Below are positions 15,740 to 23,650 of a stretch of 36,934 bases of DNA, piece after piece (the first letter of the stretch is position 1; every line of letters begins with the position of its first letter). The translations under genes were made by a program, and so were the position numbers. The notes beneath the pieces were generated by a model. The model saw only the letters and a program-made list of their open reading frames with translations. It was not told the origin of the DNA and made no database searches. The DNA comes from Candidatus Daviesbacteria bacterium RIFCSPLOWO2_01_FULL_37_10 (GTDB taxonomy: Bacteria; Patescibacteriota; Microgenomatia; Daviesbacterales; UBA10151): assembly GCA_001776865.1 (NCBI GenBank), contig MFDK01000021.1, positions 1-36,934 of the forward strand, written 5' to 3'.

Positions 15740-17109
15740 ATATATTAGAAGACGATTCTACACTAAAGATTCGCGGTGAACTTGAGAAAGTATATCAGCA
15801 GGACAAGAAATTGTCTACGCTTGAGAAAATCGTTAAGGCAGGGATTTTTATAAACCTTTTTATTGGAGTTTTAATTATTACTGCAGTTATTTTTTTTGTT
15901 ATAAATAAGGATAAAGCAGGTTTCATACCGCAAGCTACAGAAGAGTTGAAATCAATTCCTGAACGGGTTGTACTTGCCTCGGAAGAAAAGCCTTTTCCTG
16001 TTTTTATTAATGAGCAGAGTATAGATATTAGTAAGGCTTTTGAGGCTGATAGAGGAAGCATACATGTTACTTCTTTCGGAAAATTGAAAAGAGCGGTTTT
16101 TGGTTTTTTGCCTTATTGGGTTATTCCTAAACTGGATGAAATTAATATAAAGCTTTTGACAACTGTAAGTTATTTTGGATTGGAAGTTGATAAAAACGGA
16201 AATATAATTAAGAATGATTCAGGGGGGAAGGCAACTACCCCATGGTTCTATTTTCAATCCAGCGTATTTGATAATTTTATAAAAAAAGCTCACTCTAATA
16301 AAATAAAAGTTGTTGTTACACTTAAATGCTTTAACCAGACGAATATTGTAAATCTTGTTACTACTCAAACTGCGCGGACAAATTTTGTAAATAATGCAAT
16401 ATTTCTCGTAGATTCTAAAAATCTTGATGGAGTTAACATCGACTTTGAATATATAGGCGAGCCGGAAAAGGAAGTAAGAGAAGGGTTTTCTCTTCTAATA
16501 ATTGAGTTAAACGAGGAACTTAAAAGACAAAATAAAGATGCCAAGCTTACAGTGGATACTTTTGTTGATGGTGCTTCCAATACAAGAATACATGATGTAG
16601 AGGTTTTATCAAAACATACAGATGCTTTGGTAATAATGGGATATGATTTTCATACTCCCCAGTCTTCCACTGCAGGTCCAGTTGCACCTATGGAGGGCTA
16701 TGGAAATTCCATTGTTGGACTCTTGGGAAGCTATCTTGAAAAAGTGCCTCCTGAAAAACTGATTTTAGCAGTGCCGTATTATGGTTATGACTGGCCAGTT
16801 TCTGAAGCAGGTAAAAATGCAAGCGTATCCGGAGAAAGAGCTGCCGTAAAAATTCTTCCGTATGCGGAAATTGCAGGTGCTACAAAAAATACTCAAATTC
16901 AATGGGATGAAAATGCTAAAACCCCTTGGTATTCGTATAGAGATTCTACCGGGCTTCGGGTGGTACACTTTGAAAATACAAGGTCACTCGGCTTAAAGTA
17001 TGATTTTATTAATCAAAAAAACTTGAGTGGAGTTGGAATTTGGGCTCTTGGATTTGATGGTAAAAGAGAAGATCTTCTGCAGCTTCTTGCAGATAAGTTT
17101 ACAGAATAA
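15736..17109 (+). CDS. Membrane-anchored glycoside hydrolase family 18 protein
   Basis: 457 residues: a cytoplasmic segment with charged heptad-like sequence (1-33), a transmembrane helix (about 34-57), a linker, and a GH18 TIM barrel from about residue 110 (AVFGFLPYWV) to the end. The catalytic motif DGVNIDFE (231-238) fits DGxDxDxE with E238 as acid and D236 present; the second D position is N234. Later barrel strands VIMGYDFHT and LAVPYYGYDW match the YlaJ/SleB-associated and chitinase-like branch that acts on peptidoglycan or chitin-type glycans. It is a type II membrane protein facing outwards. It lies in an operon with the Ig-like protein and the GT-C protein and may remodel wall or neighbour-cell glycans; substrate is inference. 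Confidence 0.9.
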   Translation: MNILEDDSTLKIRGELEKVYQQDKKLSTLEKIVKAGIFINLFIGVLIITAVIFFVINKDKAGFIPQATEELKSIPERVVLASEEKPFPVFINEQSIDISKAFEADRGSIHVTSFGKLKRAVFGFLPYWVIPKLDEINIKLLTTVSYFGLEVDKNGNIIKNDSGGKATTPWFYFQSSVFDNFIKKAHSNKIKVVVTLKCFNQTNIVNLVTTQTARTNFVNNAIFLVDSKNLDGVNIDFEYIGEPEKEVREGFSLLIIELNEELKRQNKDAKLTVDTFVDGASNTRIHDVEVLSKHTDALVIMGYDFHTPQSSTAGPVAPMEGYGNSIVGLLGSYLEKVPPEKLILAVPYYGYDWPVSEAGKNASVSGERAAVKILPYAEIAGATKNTQIQWDENAKTPWYSYRDSTGLRVVHFENTRSLGLKYDFINQKNLSGVGIWALGFDGKREDLLQLLADKFTE

Positions 17110-17121
17110 AGAGTAGGGTTT

Positions 17122-19356
17122 ATGCTAACTTTAATACTTGCAAGTTTTCTTTTTGGTTCTTCTTTATCAGAAATTTTTACCAAAAGTATAATTTCCAAAT
17201 TTGGTCTTAACTTTTTCTCCAGCCAGTTTTCTTCTTCCATTCCTGCATTTTCCAGCCAACTGGCTGTTGTTAAGACTGATGACCTGATTAATTTTGGGAT
17301 GACTATTTTTCTATCCCTTTGTATATTTTTGTTAAATAGTTTTAACTTAAAAAAAGAAACGACTTATAAAAATAATTTATTAAATATTGGTTTCCTTTTA
17401 TTTGCCGTTTTAATGTTTTTGCAAACTCATTTTGTTAGATTTTCCGGCAAAGAAGCAATTGCCTGTTTTATTCTCATCCAAGTATTATTTCTAGTTTTTA
17501 AAAAGTTACTCCCAAAATCTCTTGGTTTTAGGGGTTGGTTAGTGTCAGCAAATGGTTTCTTAATAGGATTTTATCTGGTGCTTTTCGTTAGGTTTTTTAC
17601 TACTTCGTTTTTGATAAATATAGGGGTTATTTTAGCAACGGTAATTTTTTATAATATTTTAGGTTTTTCTAAGTTTGCCTGGATTGTCCGTAACCCCAGC
17701 CATCTATTGCTTATTATTTCTATCTTTTTCCCTTGGAACAGATTTATTCTAATAATCTTAGGTATAGCCAGTTGTGTTTCAATCCTAGTTAATAAGTGTC
17801 CTAAATTTGTAGAAAAAAATTTAAGTTTAATTTATTCAAGTGTTTTTATTTTTTACTTATCATATAATCCGCTTTTTTACTATGGTAATCTGGATTCTGT
17901 AGAAGAGGGTTTTTGGTTGGGTTGGTTAGAAAGATTATTAAATGGTCAGATCCTTTACCTCGATGTAGCTGTTTTTCACCCTCCTTTAATCGCCTGGGGA
18001 ATGGGTTTATTTGTTAAAATTTTTGGAACATCTGTTTATTTTGTCAGGCTTTATCTGCATATTCTTGAGCTAGCCGGAATTATGATATTTTTTGCGCTCT
18101 CTCTAAAACTTTTACAGAAAAAATTAAATATAGTAATGCTCTTGATTTTAATGATTGCTTATCTCTCTACATTGGTTAAAAACAATGTTGAAATTAGAGT
18201 CGGGTTGGGGCTTTTGGCTATATTATTTCTATTTAATTATTTATCTAAAAAGGCTTTCAAGTGGCTGTTCCTCTCCGGTATTTTTACTGCTATTTCCTTT
18301 TTCACCAGTATTGAATCGGGGTTGGCCGCTTTTTCTGCCTGTTTAATTGGACTTGTAACAAATAGACAAACTTTTTCGGACTTTATAAAAAAGTTTTCTC
18401 TTTGGGTAGCTGGGGTAAGCTTGATATCAGGGTTGATTATAGGGATACTTTTATTCCAGAATAGCCTTTTAAATGCTATTTCACAACTATCTTTTTATGC
18501 AATGGCTTTCTCGTCAGGTTATTTTAATAGTCCCATGCCAACCCCGGAAATACAAAATATGCTGCAATGGTGGAGAGTAGACAAATTCTTAGGCTCAGAT
18601 GCCATGATCTGGACAATAGCAATGTTTGCATTATCTGCCGTTTATATGTACCTCATTGCAATTTTCAGGAAAGGTACCTTTATGCTAAAGGATAAACTGT
18701 TATTAATGCTAGTTGTATATTCAACAATAATTAGCAGAGTTATTTTAGCAAAGTCAGACTGGTATCATTTACTTTTCTTGCTTCTTCCGATTATTTTGTC
18801 ATTCATATACGTAATTGAATCTTTGGAAAAAATGGAAAACTTAAAGTATGTATCAATTACTGTTTGGATCTTTTTTATGCTTGTATTTTCAAGAGATATA
18901 GTTTCACAGGTTTTTATAAATAATCAGCTATTTAAGTTAATCTCATATAGTAATATCTCTCAAAGGTTTAATATTTATCAAACACCAAGAGCTAAAATTG
19001 CCGTCGATATTGATGCGCCGGTAAGTGATACAGATCAGTTAATTGATTTTATACAAAATAATACCAGCACAAGTGATAAAATATTTGCTTTTCCCTGGAA
19101 GCCTGAAATTTATTTTTTGGCTGACCGGCAAAACGCCACAAAATTTGATACCCCGTATTCCTTTTTTACTCCCGATTATCAGGATCAAATGGTCAGCCAG
19201 ATTGTGGCGAATAAGCCAAAGTATATAATCTATAATCCTGATATGAACTTTGCTAATTTATCATCCAATAGTTTGCCGAAAGTCCAAACTTATATTGTAG
19301 AAAATTATGTAGTCGTAGAAAATTTTGGTAAAGAAAAAGTTATGGCTGCCAAATAG
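17122..19356 (+). CDS. GT-C/PMT-like polytopic membrane glycosyltransferase
   Basis: 744 residues with at least a dozen hydrophobic helices and a soluble C-terminal part of about 130 residues. The first large outer loop contains YYGNLDSVEEGFWLGWLERL, an acidic D-x-x-E-E motif at the site where GT39/ArnT-like enzymes have their catalytic D-E. It is followed by LNGQILYLDVAVFHPPL, typical of ArnT/PMT-type CPR proteins. Such enzymes move a sugar from a polyprenyl-phosphate donor to protein or lipid on the outer membrane face. The N-terminal 250 residues are an extra membrane block without recognised motifs. It starts 12 bp after the GH18 gene, so the three genes form one operon. Donor and acceptor unknown. 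Confidence 0.75.
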   Translation: MLTLILASFLFGSSLSEIFTKSIISKFGLNFFSSQFSSSIPAFSSQLAVVKTDDLINFGMTIFLSLCIFLLNSFNLKKETTYKNNLLNIGFLLFAVLMFLQTHFVRFSGKEAIACFILIQVLFLVFKKLLPKSLGFRGWLVSANGFLIGFYLVLFVRFFTTSFLINIGVILATVIFYNILGFSKFAWIVRNPSHLLLIISIFFPWNRFILIILGIASCVSILVNKCPKFVEKNLSLIYSSVFIFYLSYNPLFYYGNLDSVEEGFWLGWLERLLNGQILYLDVAVFHPPLIAWGMGLFVKIFGTSVYFVRLYLHILELAGIMIFFALSLKLLQKKLNIVMLLILMIAYLSTLVKNNVEIRVGLGLLAILFLFNYLSKKAFKWLFLSGIFTAISFFTSIESGLAAFSACLIGLVTNRQTFSDFIKKFSLWVAGVSLISGLIIGILLFQNSLLNAISQLSFYAMAFSSGYFNSPMPTPEIQNMLQWWRVDKFLGSDAMIWTIAMFALSAVYMYLIAIFRKGTFMLKDKLLLMLVVYSTIISRVILAKSDWYHLLFLLLPIILSFIYVIESLEKMENLKYVSITVWIFFMLVFSRDIVSQVFINNQLFKLISYSNISQRFNIYQTPRAKIAVDIDAPVSDTDQLIDFIQNNTSTSDKIFAFPWKPEIYFLADRQNATKFDTPYSFFTPDYQDQMVSQIVANKPKYIIYNPDMNFANLSSNSLPKVQTYIVENYVVVENFGKEKVMAAK

Positions 19357-19378
19357 TGTCTTCAGGTGGATTGAGATT

Positions 19379-19477
19379 ATGTCAAAAATGCTTGAAGGTG
19401 AAAATTTCGAACACCTGTATAGAAGTTTAATATACCAGTACAAAACTTTGCAAGATTTAGGAATCATAATTTATTAA
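19379..19477 (+). CDS. Possible 32-residue small protein
   Basis: ATG at 19379 opens a 32-codon frame (MSKMLEGENFEHLYRS...) ending TAA at 19475-19477, in an otherwise empty 175-bp gap. AGGTGG lies about 9 nt before the ATG. There is no hydrophobic segment or known motif. It could be chance in AT-rich DNA. Confidence 0.25.
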   Translation: MSKMLEGENFEHLYRSLIYQYKTLQDLGIIIY

Positions 19478-19517
19478 CTAATTTCTGCTATTCTAGGTTT
19501 TTAGCTTGAATTTCTGA

Positions 19518-19523
19518 TATAAT
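19518..19523 (+). promoter_or_regulatory. Extended -10 before the hypothetical gene at 19532
   Basis: TGATATAAT (TATAAT 19518-19523 with the extended TG) is followed by 8 nt and the ATG at 19532, again predicting a message without a leader. Confidence 0.5.
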
Positions 19524-19531
19524 TCTTTTAA

Positions 19532-19924
19532 ATGATTGAGCCCATTGATAGTACTGAGATACAACCCCAGAAGATTGTTTTAGAAGGTGGGGTTTTAGAA
19601 CCAATAATGGATATAGTTAAAGAAAAAGAGGGATATAGATACAGATATACTGTTAGAGTCCTAGCTAAAGAAAAAGGGTCCGATTGGTTGAAACAATCAA
19701 TATATTACCTTAAACCAGACTCAGATGAATCTAAAATTGGTACAGTTGAAAGATATGTACATGCTTTCTATTTACAAGGAGATATATATGATACCAGTGG
19801 TTCTGTTGATGTTCTCCCAGAGGGAACCACCTATCAACTGGAACAAACGAATAATCCAGATAACACACAGAACACTATTTTAACTTTAACCCTACCGCAT
19901 AAAATCCCTAAAATAAATTTTTGA
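19532..19924 (+). CDS. Hypothetical protein, 130 residues
   Basis: No family recognised. The protein is soluble, with no signal peptide or membrane helix, rich in charged residues and Tyr/Thr. A central stretch (about 36-65) alternates like beta strands (YRYRYTVRVLAKEKG, SIYYLKPDSD) and the C-terminus reads LTLTLPHKIPKINF. It stands alone between the GT-C gene and the tRNA-Asp region, with its own extended -10 element. Codon usage looks like that of its neighbours. Coding is supported by the promoter placement and by a clean 130-codon frame. Confidence 0.6.
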   Translation: MIEPIDSTEIQPQKIVLEGGVLEPIMDIVKEKEGYRYRYTVRVLAKEKGSDWLKQSIYYLKPDSDESKIGTVERYVHAFYLQGDIYDTSGSVDVLPEGTTYQLEQTNNPDNTQNTILTLTLPHKIPKINF

Positions 19925-20021
19925 CATGTAGCAAATCGTTGTTTCAGTCTAACAGGACTCGAATACTTTTAGCCTCAAATGTATGAGGATTTTACAAAAC
20001 TATTAGAATTTCGTGCCTATG

Positions 20022-20095
20022 CGGGACCGACGGGACTCGAACCCGCAACCTCCTCCGTGACAGGGAGGCGCTCTAACCAATTGAGCTACGGCCCC
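20022..20095 (-). tRNA. tRNA-Asp (GTC anticodon)
   Basis: 74 nt on the minus strand. The acceptor GGGGCCG (20095 to 20089) pairs with CGGTCCC (one G-U). The D arm is GCTCAATTGGTTAGAGC, anticodon stem CCTCC/GGAGG closes CTGTCAC (anticodon GTC), and the T arm is GCGGGTTCGAGTCCCGT. CCA is not encoded. Its 5' end supplies the stop codon (TAG of CCGTAG) of the nuclease remnant upstream. Confidence 0.96.
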
Positions 20096-20345
20096 AAATT
20101 AATCTTTTCTTCTTTAATTATTCTATTTAAAATCGTTCTGCTCTTCAATTTTTTTAGCCTTACTTCTATTTTCCTTGCTTCACCTATAGAATTATACTTC
20201 TGACTAAAAACTAATTTAAAAGGTCTACTAAATCTAATCGACTTAGTTTTTCCACTATTGTGCTCTGTCAATCGCCTGTTGAACCTATATAATAACGTTC
20301 GTTTGGCAATGACTTAAGTATATAGACAATTCCCGTACAAGCATG
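20086..20345 (-). pseudogene. GIY-YIG nuclease-like gene with frameshift
   Basis: One minus-strand frame from about 20327 reads VYILKSLPNERYYIGSTGD and stops at TGA (20268-20270). The next frame takes up the same protein as RLTEHNSGKTKSIRFSRPFK, LVFSQKYNSIGEARKIE and on to a stop at 20086-20088. Together these are a compact GIY-YIG domain of the YhbQ/UPF0213 type (VYI and YIG motifs, Arg, and the TEHNSGKTKS loop), missing about three residues at the junction, so a small deletion broke the frame. No good start codon exists upstream, where the frame runs into a degenerate tRNA copy. The last codons and the stop lie inside the tRNA-Asp gene. Confidence 0.72.
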
Positions 20346-20359
20346 TAACCTTAATTCAT

Positions 20360-20421
20360 ACTCGAACCCGCAACCTATCCGATGTACATCGGATCTCTCT
20401 AACCAATTGAGCTACGGCCCC
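20360..20421 (-). pseudogene. Degenerate second copy of tRNA-Asp
   Basis: The minus strand repeats the tRNA-Asp 5' half (GGGGCCGTAGCTCAATTGG... to GAG) and the segment AGGTTGCGGGTTCGAGT, but the anticodon arm is replaced by an 18-bp perfect palindrome (arms ATCCGATGT/ACATCGGAT) and the sequence diverges after the T loop, so there is no acceptor 3' strand. It cannot be a working tRNA. It lies in the same orientation as the intact gene, with the GIY-YIG remnant between them. Confidence 0.75.
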
Positions 20422-20533
20422 AAAATCGTAAAACCAACTCCAGCCGGGATATTTTACTAAAGTTTTCTTTTTTATGCAACGCGCAGTGTTTGAGATCTGT
20501 TTTTGATATATATCTAATACTTAAAAGGTGTGG

Positions 20534-20539
20534 TATACT
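20534..20539 (+). promoter_or_regulatory. Extended -10 of the NUDIX-like/polX unit
   Basis: TGGTATACT, with TATACT at 20534-20539, is 6 nt before the ATG at 20546. Confidence 0.5.
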
Positions 20540-20545
20540 GCATAT

Positions 20546-20992
20546 ATGCATAAAACTTTTTATGCGAGCGGATTCCTTTACAGCTTAAAAACTAAACAAA
20601 TTCTCTTGCTTCAAACTCAATCTGGTGATGATTCAGTTACTATTTGGTCTACACTGGGAGGGGATAGCCTGGATGGAGAGGATGCACAGGCTACATTTCA
20701 CCGGGTAGTTCATGAGGTGATTAATGTGGATCTTAACTCAAAACATATTTATCCAATTTATGACTACTTTCATGAAGGATTAGATAAGGTTAACTATGTA
20801 TTTTATGCTGAAGTAGGAAAAACCCCAAATTTTGACTCTTTCAGTAATAACACTCTTTCCTGGGTTAGCTTTCAGGAAACAATTAAGCTGCTCTTTTCTA
20901 ATCAAACAAAGCAGGATGTTGTGGTTGGACAACGAGTTATAAATTTAAAAGAGCGGATTGAAGAGGCAAATCAAGAAGATGGGTACCTCTAA
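20546..20992 (+). CDS. NUDIX-fold protein with degenerate Nudix box
   Basis: 148 residues from the ATG at 20546; the GTG at 20528 would place the -10 box inside the gene. The beginning (KTFYASGFLYSLKTKQILLL) and the GGDSLDGEDAQATFHRVVHEV region fit the beta-strand and helix layout of a NUDIX domain. The box itself is broken: where REUxEExGU is expected it reads RVVHEVINVDL, keeping one glutamate and losing the E-E pair. Catalytic metal binding is therefore doubtful, and a ligand-binding or regulatory role is possible. It overlaps polX by 14 bp, so the two are probably expressed together. Confidence 0.65.
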   Translation: MHKTFYASGFLYSLKTKQILLLQTQSGDDSVTIWSTLGGDSLDGEDAQATFHRVVHEVINVDLNSKHIYPIYDYFHEGLDKVNYVFYAEVGKTPNFDSFSNNTLSWVSFQETIKLLFSNQTKQDVVVGQRVINLKERIEEANQEDGYL

Positions 20993-22745
20993 TGCTGATA
21001 TATCAAAGCTTCTTCGAGAAATAGCTGCTGCTTATTCTATAAAAAAATCCGGTAATGTTTTTGAAATTCGGGCTTATGAAAATGCTGCGGATTCTATTGA
21101 ACATTTAACTTCTGAGGCAAAGGACCTTTGGGTTGAGGGGAAACTGGATGAAATTCCTGGACTGGGTAAATCTCTACGTGCCTATTTGGGTGAGTTTTTT
21201 AAAACAGGAAAGATTAAGCACTTTGAGGTTGTGAAAAAGGGAATTCCTGGTATTGTATTTGAGCTTTTAGATGTGCCAGGAGTTGGGCCAAAAACGGCTC
21301 AAGAGATTGCTAAATTAGGCGTTAGAAGCTTTGATGGATTAGTGAGCCAAATAAAATCAGGGGAACTTGTTAAGAAAGGTTTTTCCGGGAAAATTGCTGA
21401 GAAGATTTTAGGTGGACTGGAAGAGTTAGGTGAAAGGGAAGGAAGAATGCTACTTCCATATGCTACAGCTCAGGCTGATAGGATTTTGCAATATTTAAAG
21501 AAATGCTTATATGTCATTGATGCCCACCCTTTGGGATCTTTAAGGCGCCAGGTTGCAACTGTGGGAGATCTAGATTTTTCAGCTTCTTCTAAAAGCCCGG
21601 AGAAAGTGGTGAATTACTTTTGCAAGATGCCGGGAATAGATAGGATAGTAGAAAAAGGTGAAAGTAGCGCTACAGTAATTCTGCAAAGCGGATTGCAGCT
21701 GGATTTGCTGGTAGGGTCTCCAGAAACATATGGTGCACTTCTACAACACTTTACGGGTTCAAAAGCGCACAATATTAAGCTCAGGACTTTAGCAGAAAAA
21801 AAAGGCTTGTCGCTTAGTGAACATGGAGTAAGGAAACTTGAGAATGGAAAATTGATAATTGATAATGGAGAATTAATAGAAACAAAGACAGAAGAAGCGT
21901 TTTACAAAATTCTCGGAATGGATACTCCACCACCTGAAATAAGAGAGAATACAGGAGAGATTGAGGTAGCTTTAAAGCATGATTTACCGAACCTAATTAA
22001 ACTTGAAGTTATAAAAGGGGATTTACATACTCACTCAAACTATCCTTTTCCAAATCCATCGCACGGCCCAGGTGCTGACTTAATTGAAGAAATTGTTAAG
22101 AAAGCCCAAGAATTAAAATATGAGTTTATTGGAATTTCTGATCACGCTCCTGGCCATGGGAAGTTATCTAAAGCAGAAATGATTAAGGCAATCGAGAAGA
22201 GGACAAATGTTATTCAATTAATAAAAAAGAAAACAAAAAGTATTCGAGTATTAAATGGACTCGAAATAGATATACTTCCGGACGGAAGTTTAAGTGTACC
22301 AAACGAAGCTTTAACTTCACTGGATTATTGTATTGCAGGAATTCATTCAGACCACCGTGGTGGAAAAGAAGTTATAACAAGAAGACTCCTAAACGCCCTA
22401 TCTAACCCTAATGTTGATATTATCTCTCACCCTACTAATAGGCTTCTAAATGAAAGAGATTCTTCAGAGGCAGATTGGGAAACTATTTTTAAATTTGCAG
22501 CTATAAATAACAAAATTCTGGAAATTGATAGCTATCCAAACAGGCTTGATCTAAGAGATGATTTAGTAAGACTGGCTCTTGGCTTTGGAGTCAGATTTGT
22601 TATAGATTCTGATGCCCATGCAATAGAACAAATGGATAATATGCCTTTTGGGGTTTCAGTTGCTAGAAGGGGATGGACAGAGAAAAAAGACATAGTTAAT
22701 ACTTGGGGCTGGACAAAATTTGCAAAATGGTTTAAAATGGTGTAG
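20979..22745 (+). CDS. polX: DNA polymerase X family (PolX) with PHP exonuclease domain
   Basis: 588 residues from the ATG at 20979 (a TTG at 20958 is less likely). The order is: 8-kDa helix-hairpin-helix domain (about 1-80), a second HhH with VPGVGPKTAQEI (about 100), palm domain with metal-binding Asp197 and Asp199 in VGDLDFSA and Asp242 in LQLDLLVG, then a PHP domain starting DLHTHSNY (348-) with DHAPGHG, NGLEIDI, HSDHRGG, ISHP and DSDAH metal ligands. Bacterial PolX fills short gaps in repair, and the PHP domain gives 3'-5' exonuclease and AP-endonuclease activity. A linker (about 300-340) holds a Glu/Ile-rich insertion. Co-encoded with the NUDIX-like protein. Confidence 0.96.
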   Translation: MGTSNADISKLLREIAAAYSIKKSGNVFEIRAYENAADSIEHLTSEAKDLWVEGKLDEIPGLGKSLRAYLGEFFKTGKIKHFEVVKKGIPGIVFELLDVPGVGPKTAQEIAKLGVRSFDGLVSQIKSGELVKKGFSGKIAEKILGGLEELGEREGRMLLPYATAQADRILQYLKKCLYVIDAHPLGSLRRQVATVGDLDFSASSKSPEKVVNYFCKMPGIDRIVEKGESSATVILQSGLQLDLLVGSPETYGALLQHFTGSKAHNIKLRTLAEKKGLSLSEHGVRKLENGKLIIDNGELIETKTEEAFYKILGMDTPPPEIRENTGEIEVALKHDLPNLIKLEVIKGDLHTHSNYPFPNPSHGPGADLIEEIVKKAQELKYEFIGISDHAPGHGKLSKAEMIKAIEKRTNVIQLIKKKTKSIRVLNGLEIDILPDGSLSVPNEALTSLDYCIAGIHSDHRGGKEVITRRLLNALSNPNVDIISHPTNRLLNERDSSEADWETIFKFAAINNKILEIDSYPNRLDLRDDLVRLALGFGVRFVIDSDAHAIEQMDNMPFGVSVARRGWTEKKDIVNTWGWTKFAKWFKMV

Positions 22746-22773
22746 TGCTATTGAAAAAACTATTTCAATAGCA
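22746..22773 (+). terminator. 11-bp perfect hairpin after polX
   Basis: TGCTATTGAAA (22746-22756), loop AAACTA, TTTCAATAGCA (22763-22773) starts right after the polX stop codon. There is no following T-run, so it is either an RNA-stabilising hairpin or an unusual terminator. Confidence 0.4.
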
Positions 22774-22787
22774 ACGTAAGTATTTCC

Positions 22788-22804
22788 AAAAAGCGAAGCT
22801 TTTT
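22788..22804 (+). terminator. Mini-hairpin terminator between polX and lemA
   Basis: AAAAAGC (22788-22794), loop GAA, GCTTTTT (22798-22804). The core GCGAAGC is known to form an unusually stable miniature hairpin and the 3' arm ends in five T residues. It lies just before the lemA promoter. Confidence 0.5.
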
Positions 22805-22807
22805 ATA

Positions 22808-22813
22808 TATTAT
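22808..22813 (+). promoter_or_regulatory. -10 element of lemA, leaderless type
   Basis: TATTAT (22808-22813) is 7 nt before the lemA ATG. No good -35 is visible because the upstream bases belong to the terminator hairpin. Confidence 0.4.
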
Positions 22814-22820
22814 CTGAATT

Positions 22821-23372
22821 ATGAACACTTTATATATACTGATTGGAGTCGTAGTTATCATTGGTGGGTGGCTTTTGGTTACCTATAACAGTCTAGTGAC
22901 TCTTAGAAATAGAGTTAAAGAAGCATGGTCTCAAATAGATGTGCAACTCAAACGAAGAGCTTCCCTAATTCCGAATTTAGTTGAAGCTGTTAAGGGTTAT
23001 GCAAAACACGAAAAAGAGTTATTTGAAAATGTAACTAAAGCCCGTGCCGCTATGGTTGGAGCTGGATCCCCACATGAGAAAGCTGCTGCAAATGATGTAT
23101 TATCCGGTGCACTAAAATCGCTATTTGCTGTGGCAGAAGCTTATCCGGATCTTAAAGCTTCTGAGAATTTTAAGGAGTTACAGGATGAGCTTTCTGATAC
23201 AGAAACAAAAGTCGCAGCTGCAAGACAGTTTTATAATACAAATGTTTTGGATTTAAATAACTCTTTGGAACAGTTCCCCTCTAGTTTAGTTGGAAGTTGG
23301 TTTAATTTCAAAAAAGAAGACTTCTTTAAGGCTACAGAAGAAGAGAAAAAAGACGTAGAGGTTAAATTTTAA
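22821..23372 (+). CDS. lemA: LemA family protein
   Basis: 183 residues, the standard length. One N-terminal membrane helix (about 2-26) is followed by the LemA signature [20 protein letters not shown], then [19 protein letters not shown] and a long helical bundle ending FNFKKEDFF. LemA proteins are membrane proteins with a helical bundle of poorly known function, very often encoded with HtpX proteases. Here htpX lies 1 kb downstream with three small genes in between, so a looser form of that pairing is kept. It has its own -10 element. Confidence 0.95.
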   Translation: MNTLYILIGVVVIIGGWLLVTYNSLVTLRNRVKEAWSQIDVQLKRRASLIPNLVEAVKGYAKHEKELFENVTKARAAMVGAGSPHEKAAANDVLSGALKSLFAVAEAYPDLKASENFKELQDELSDTETKVAAARQFYNTNVLDLNNSLEQFPSSLVGSWFNFKKEDFFKATEEEKKDVEVKF

Positions 23373-23373
23373 G

Positions 23374-23643
23374 ATGGATGAAAGAGAACAATTGAGATTA
23401 GATTTATCCTTGCAAGCTGGTATAGAAAAACCCCAATTCCCTGAATTGAGTACTCCCTTAAGATATGATCAAGTTTTAAGTTTGGCTCAAAGAGAGACAG
23501 ATTTTTGGTCAGCAATGGGTGTTGCTTGTGGTTTGGAAGTGAGTCAAAGTGATGTACAAAAATGGGCTCATGATGAGCTAGTAAAACTATTTGCTAATAG
23601 TCTGAGAAGGACATATCCTTACCCACAAAATCCTCCAGTCTAA
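23374..23643 (+). CDS. Hypothetical protein, 89 residues
   Basis: No family recognised. It is acidic, mostly helical by appearance, without signal or membrane segments. Residues 30-70 (YDQVLSLAQRETDFWSAMG to WAHDELVKLFA) look like two amphipathic helices and the C-terminus is proline-rich. It starts 1 bp after the lemA stop and ends 7 bp before the SET-domain gene, so it belongs to the same transcript. Position supports a real gene. Confidence 0.55.
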   Translation: MDEREQLRLDLSLQAGIEKPQFPELSTPLRYDQVLSLAQRETDFWSAMGVACGLEVSQSDVQKWAHDELVKLFANSLRRTYPYPQNPPV

Positions 23644-23650
23644 TTTTTAA

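Noticed and set aside
19979-20203. Plus-strand 74-codon frame (begins [11 protein letters not shown])
   Set aside because: It runs antisense through the intact tRNA-Asp gene and has no promoter; a chance frame.
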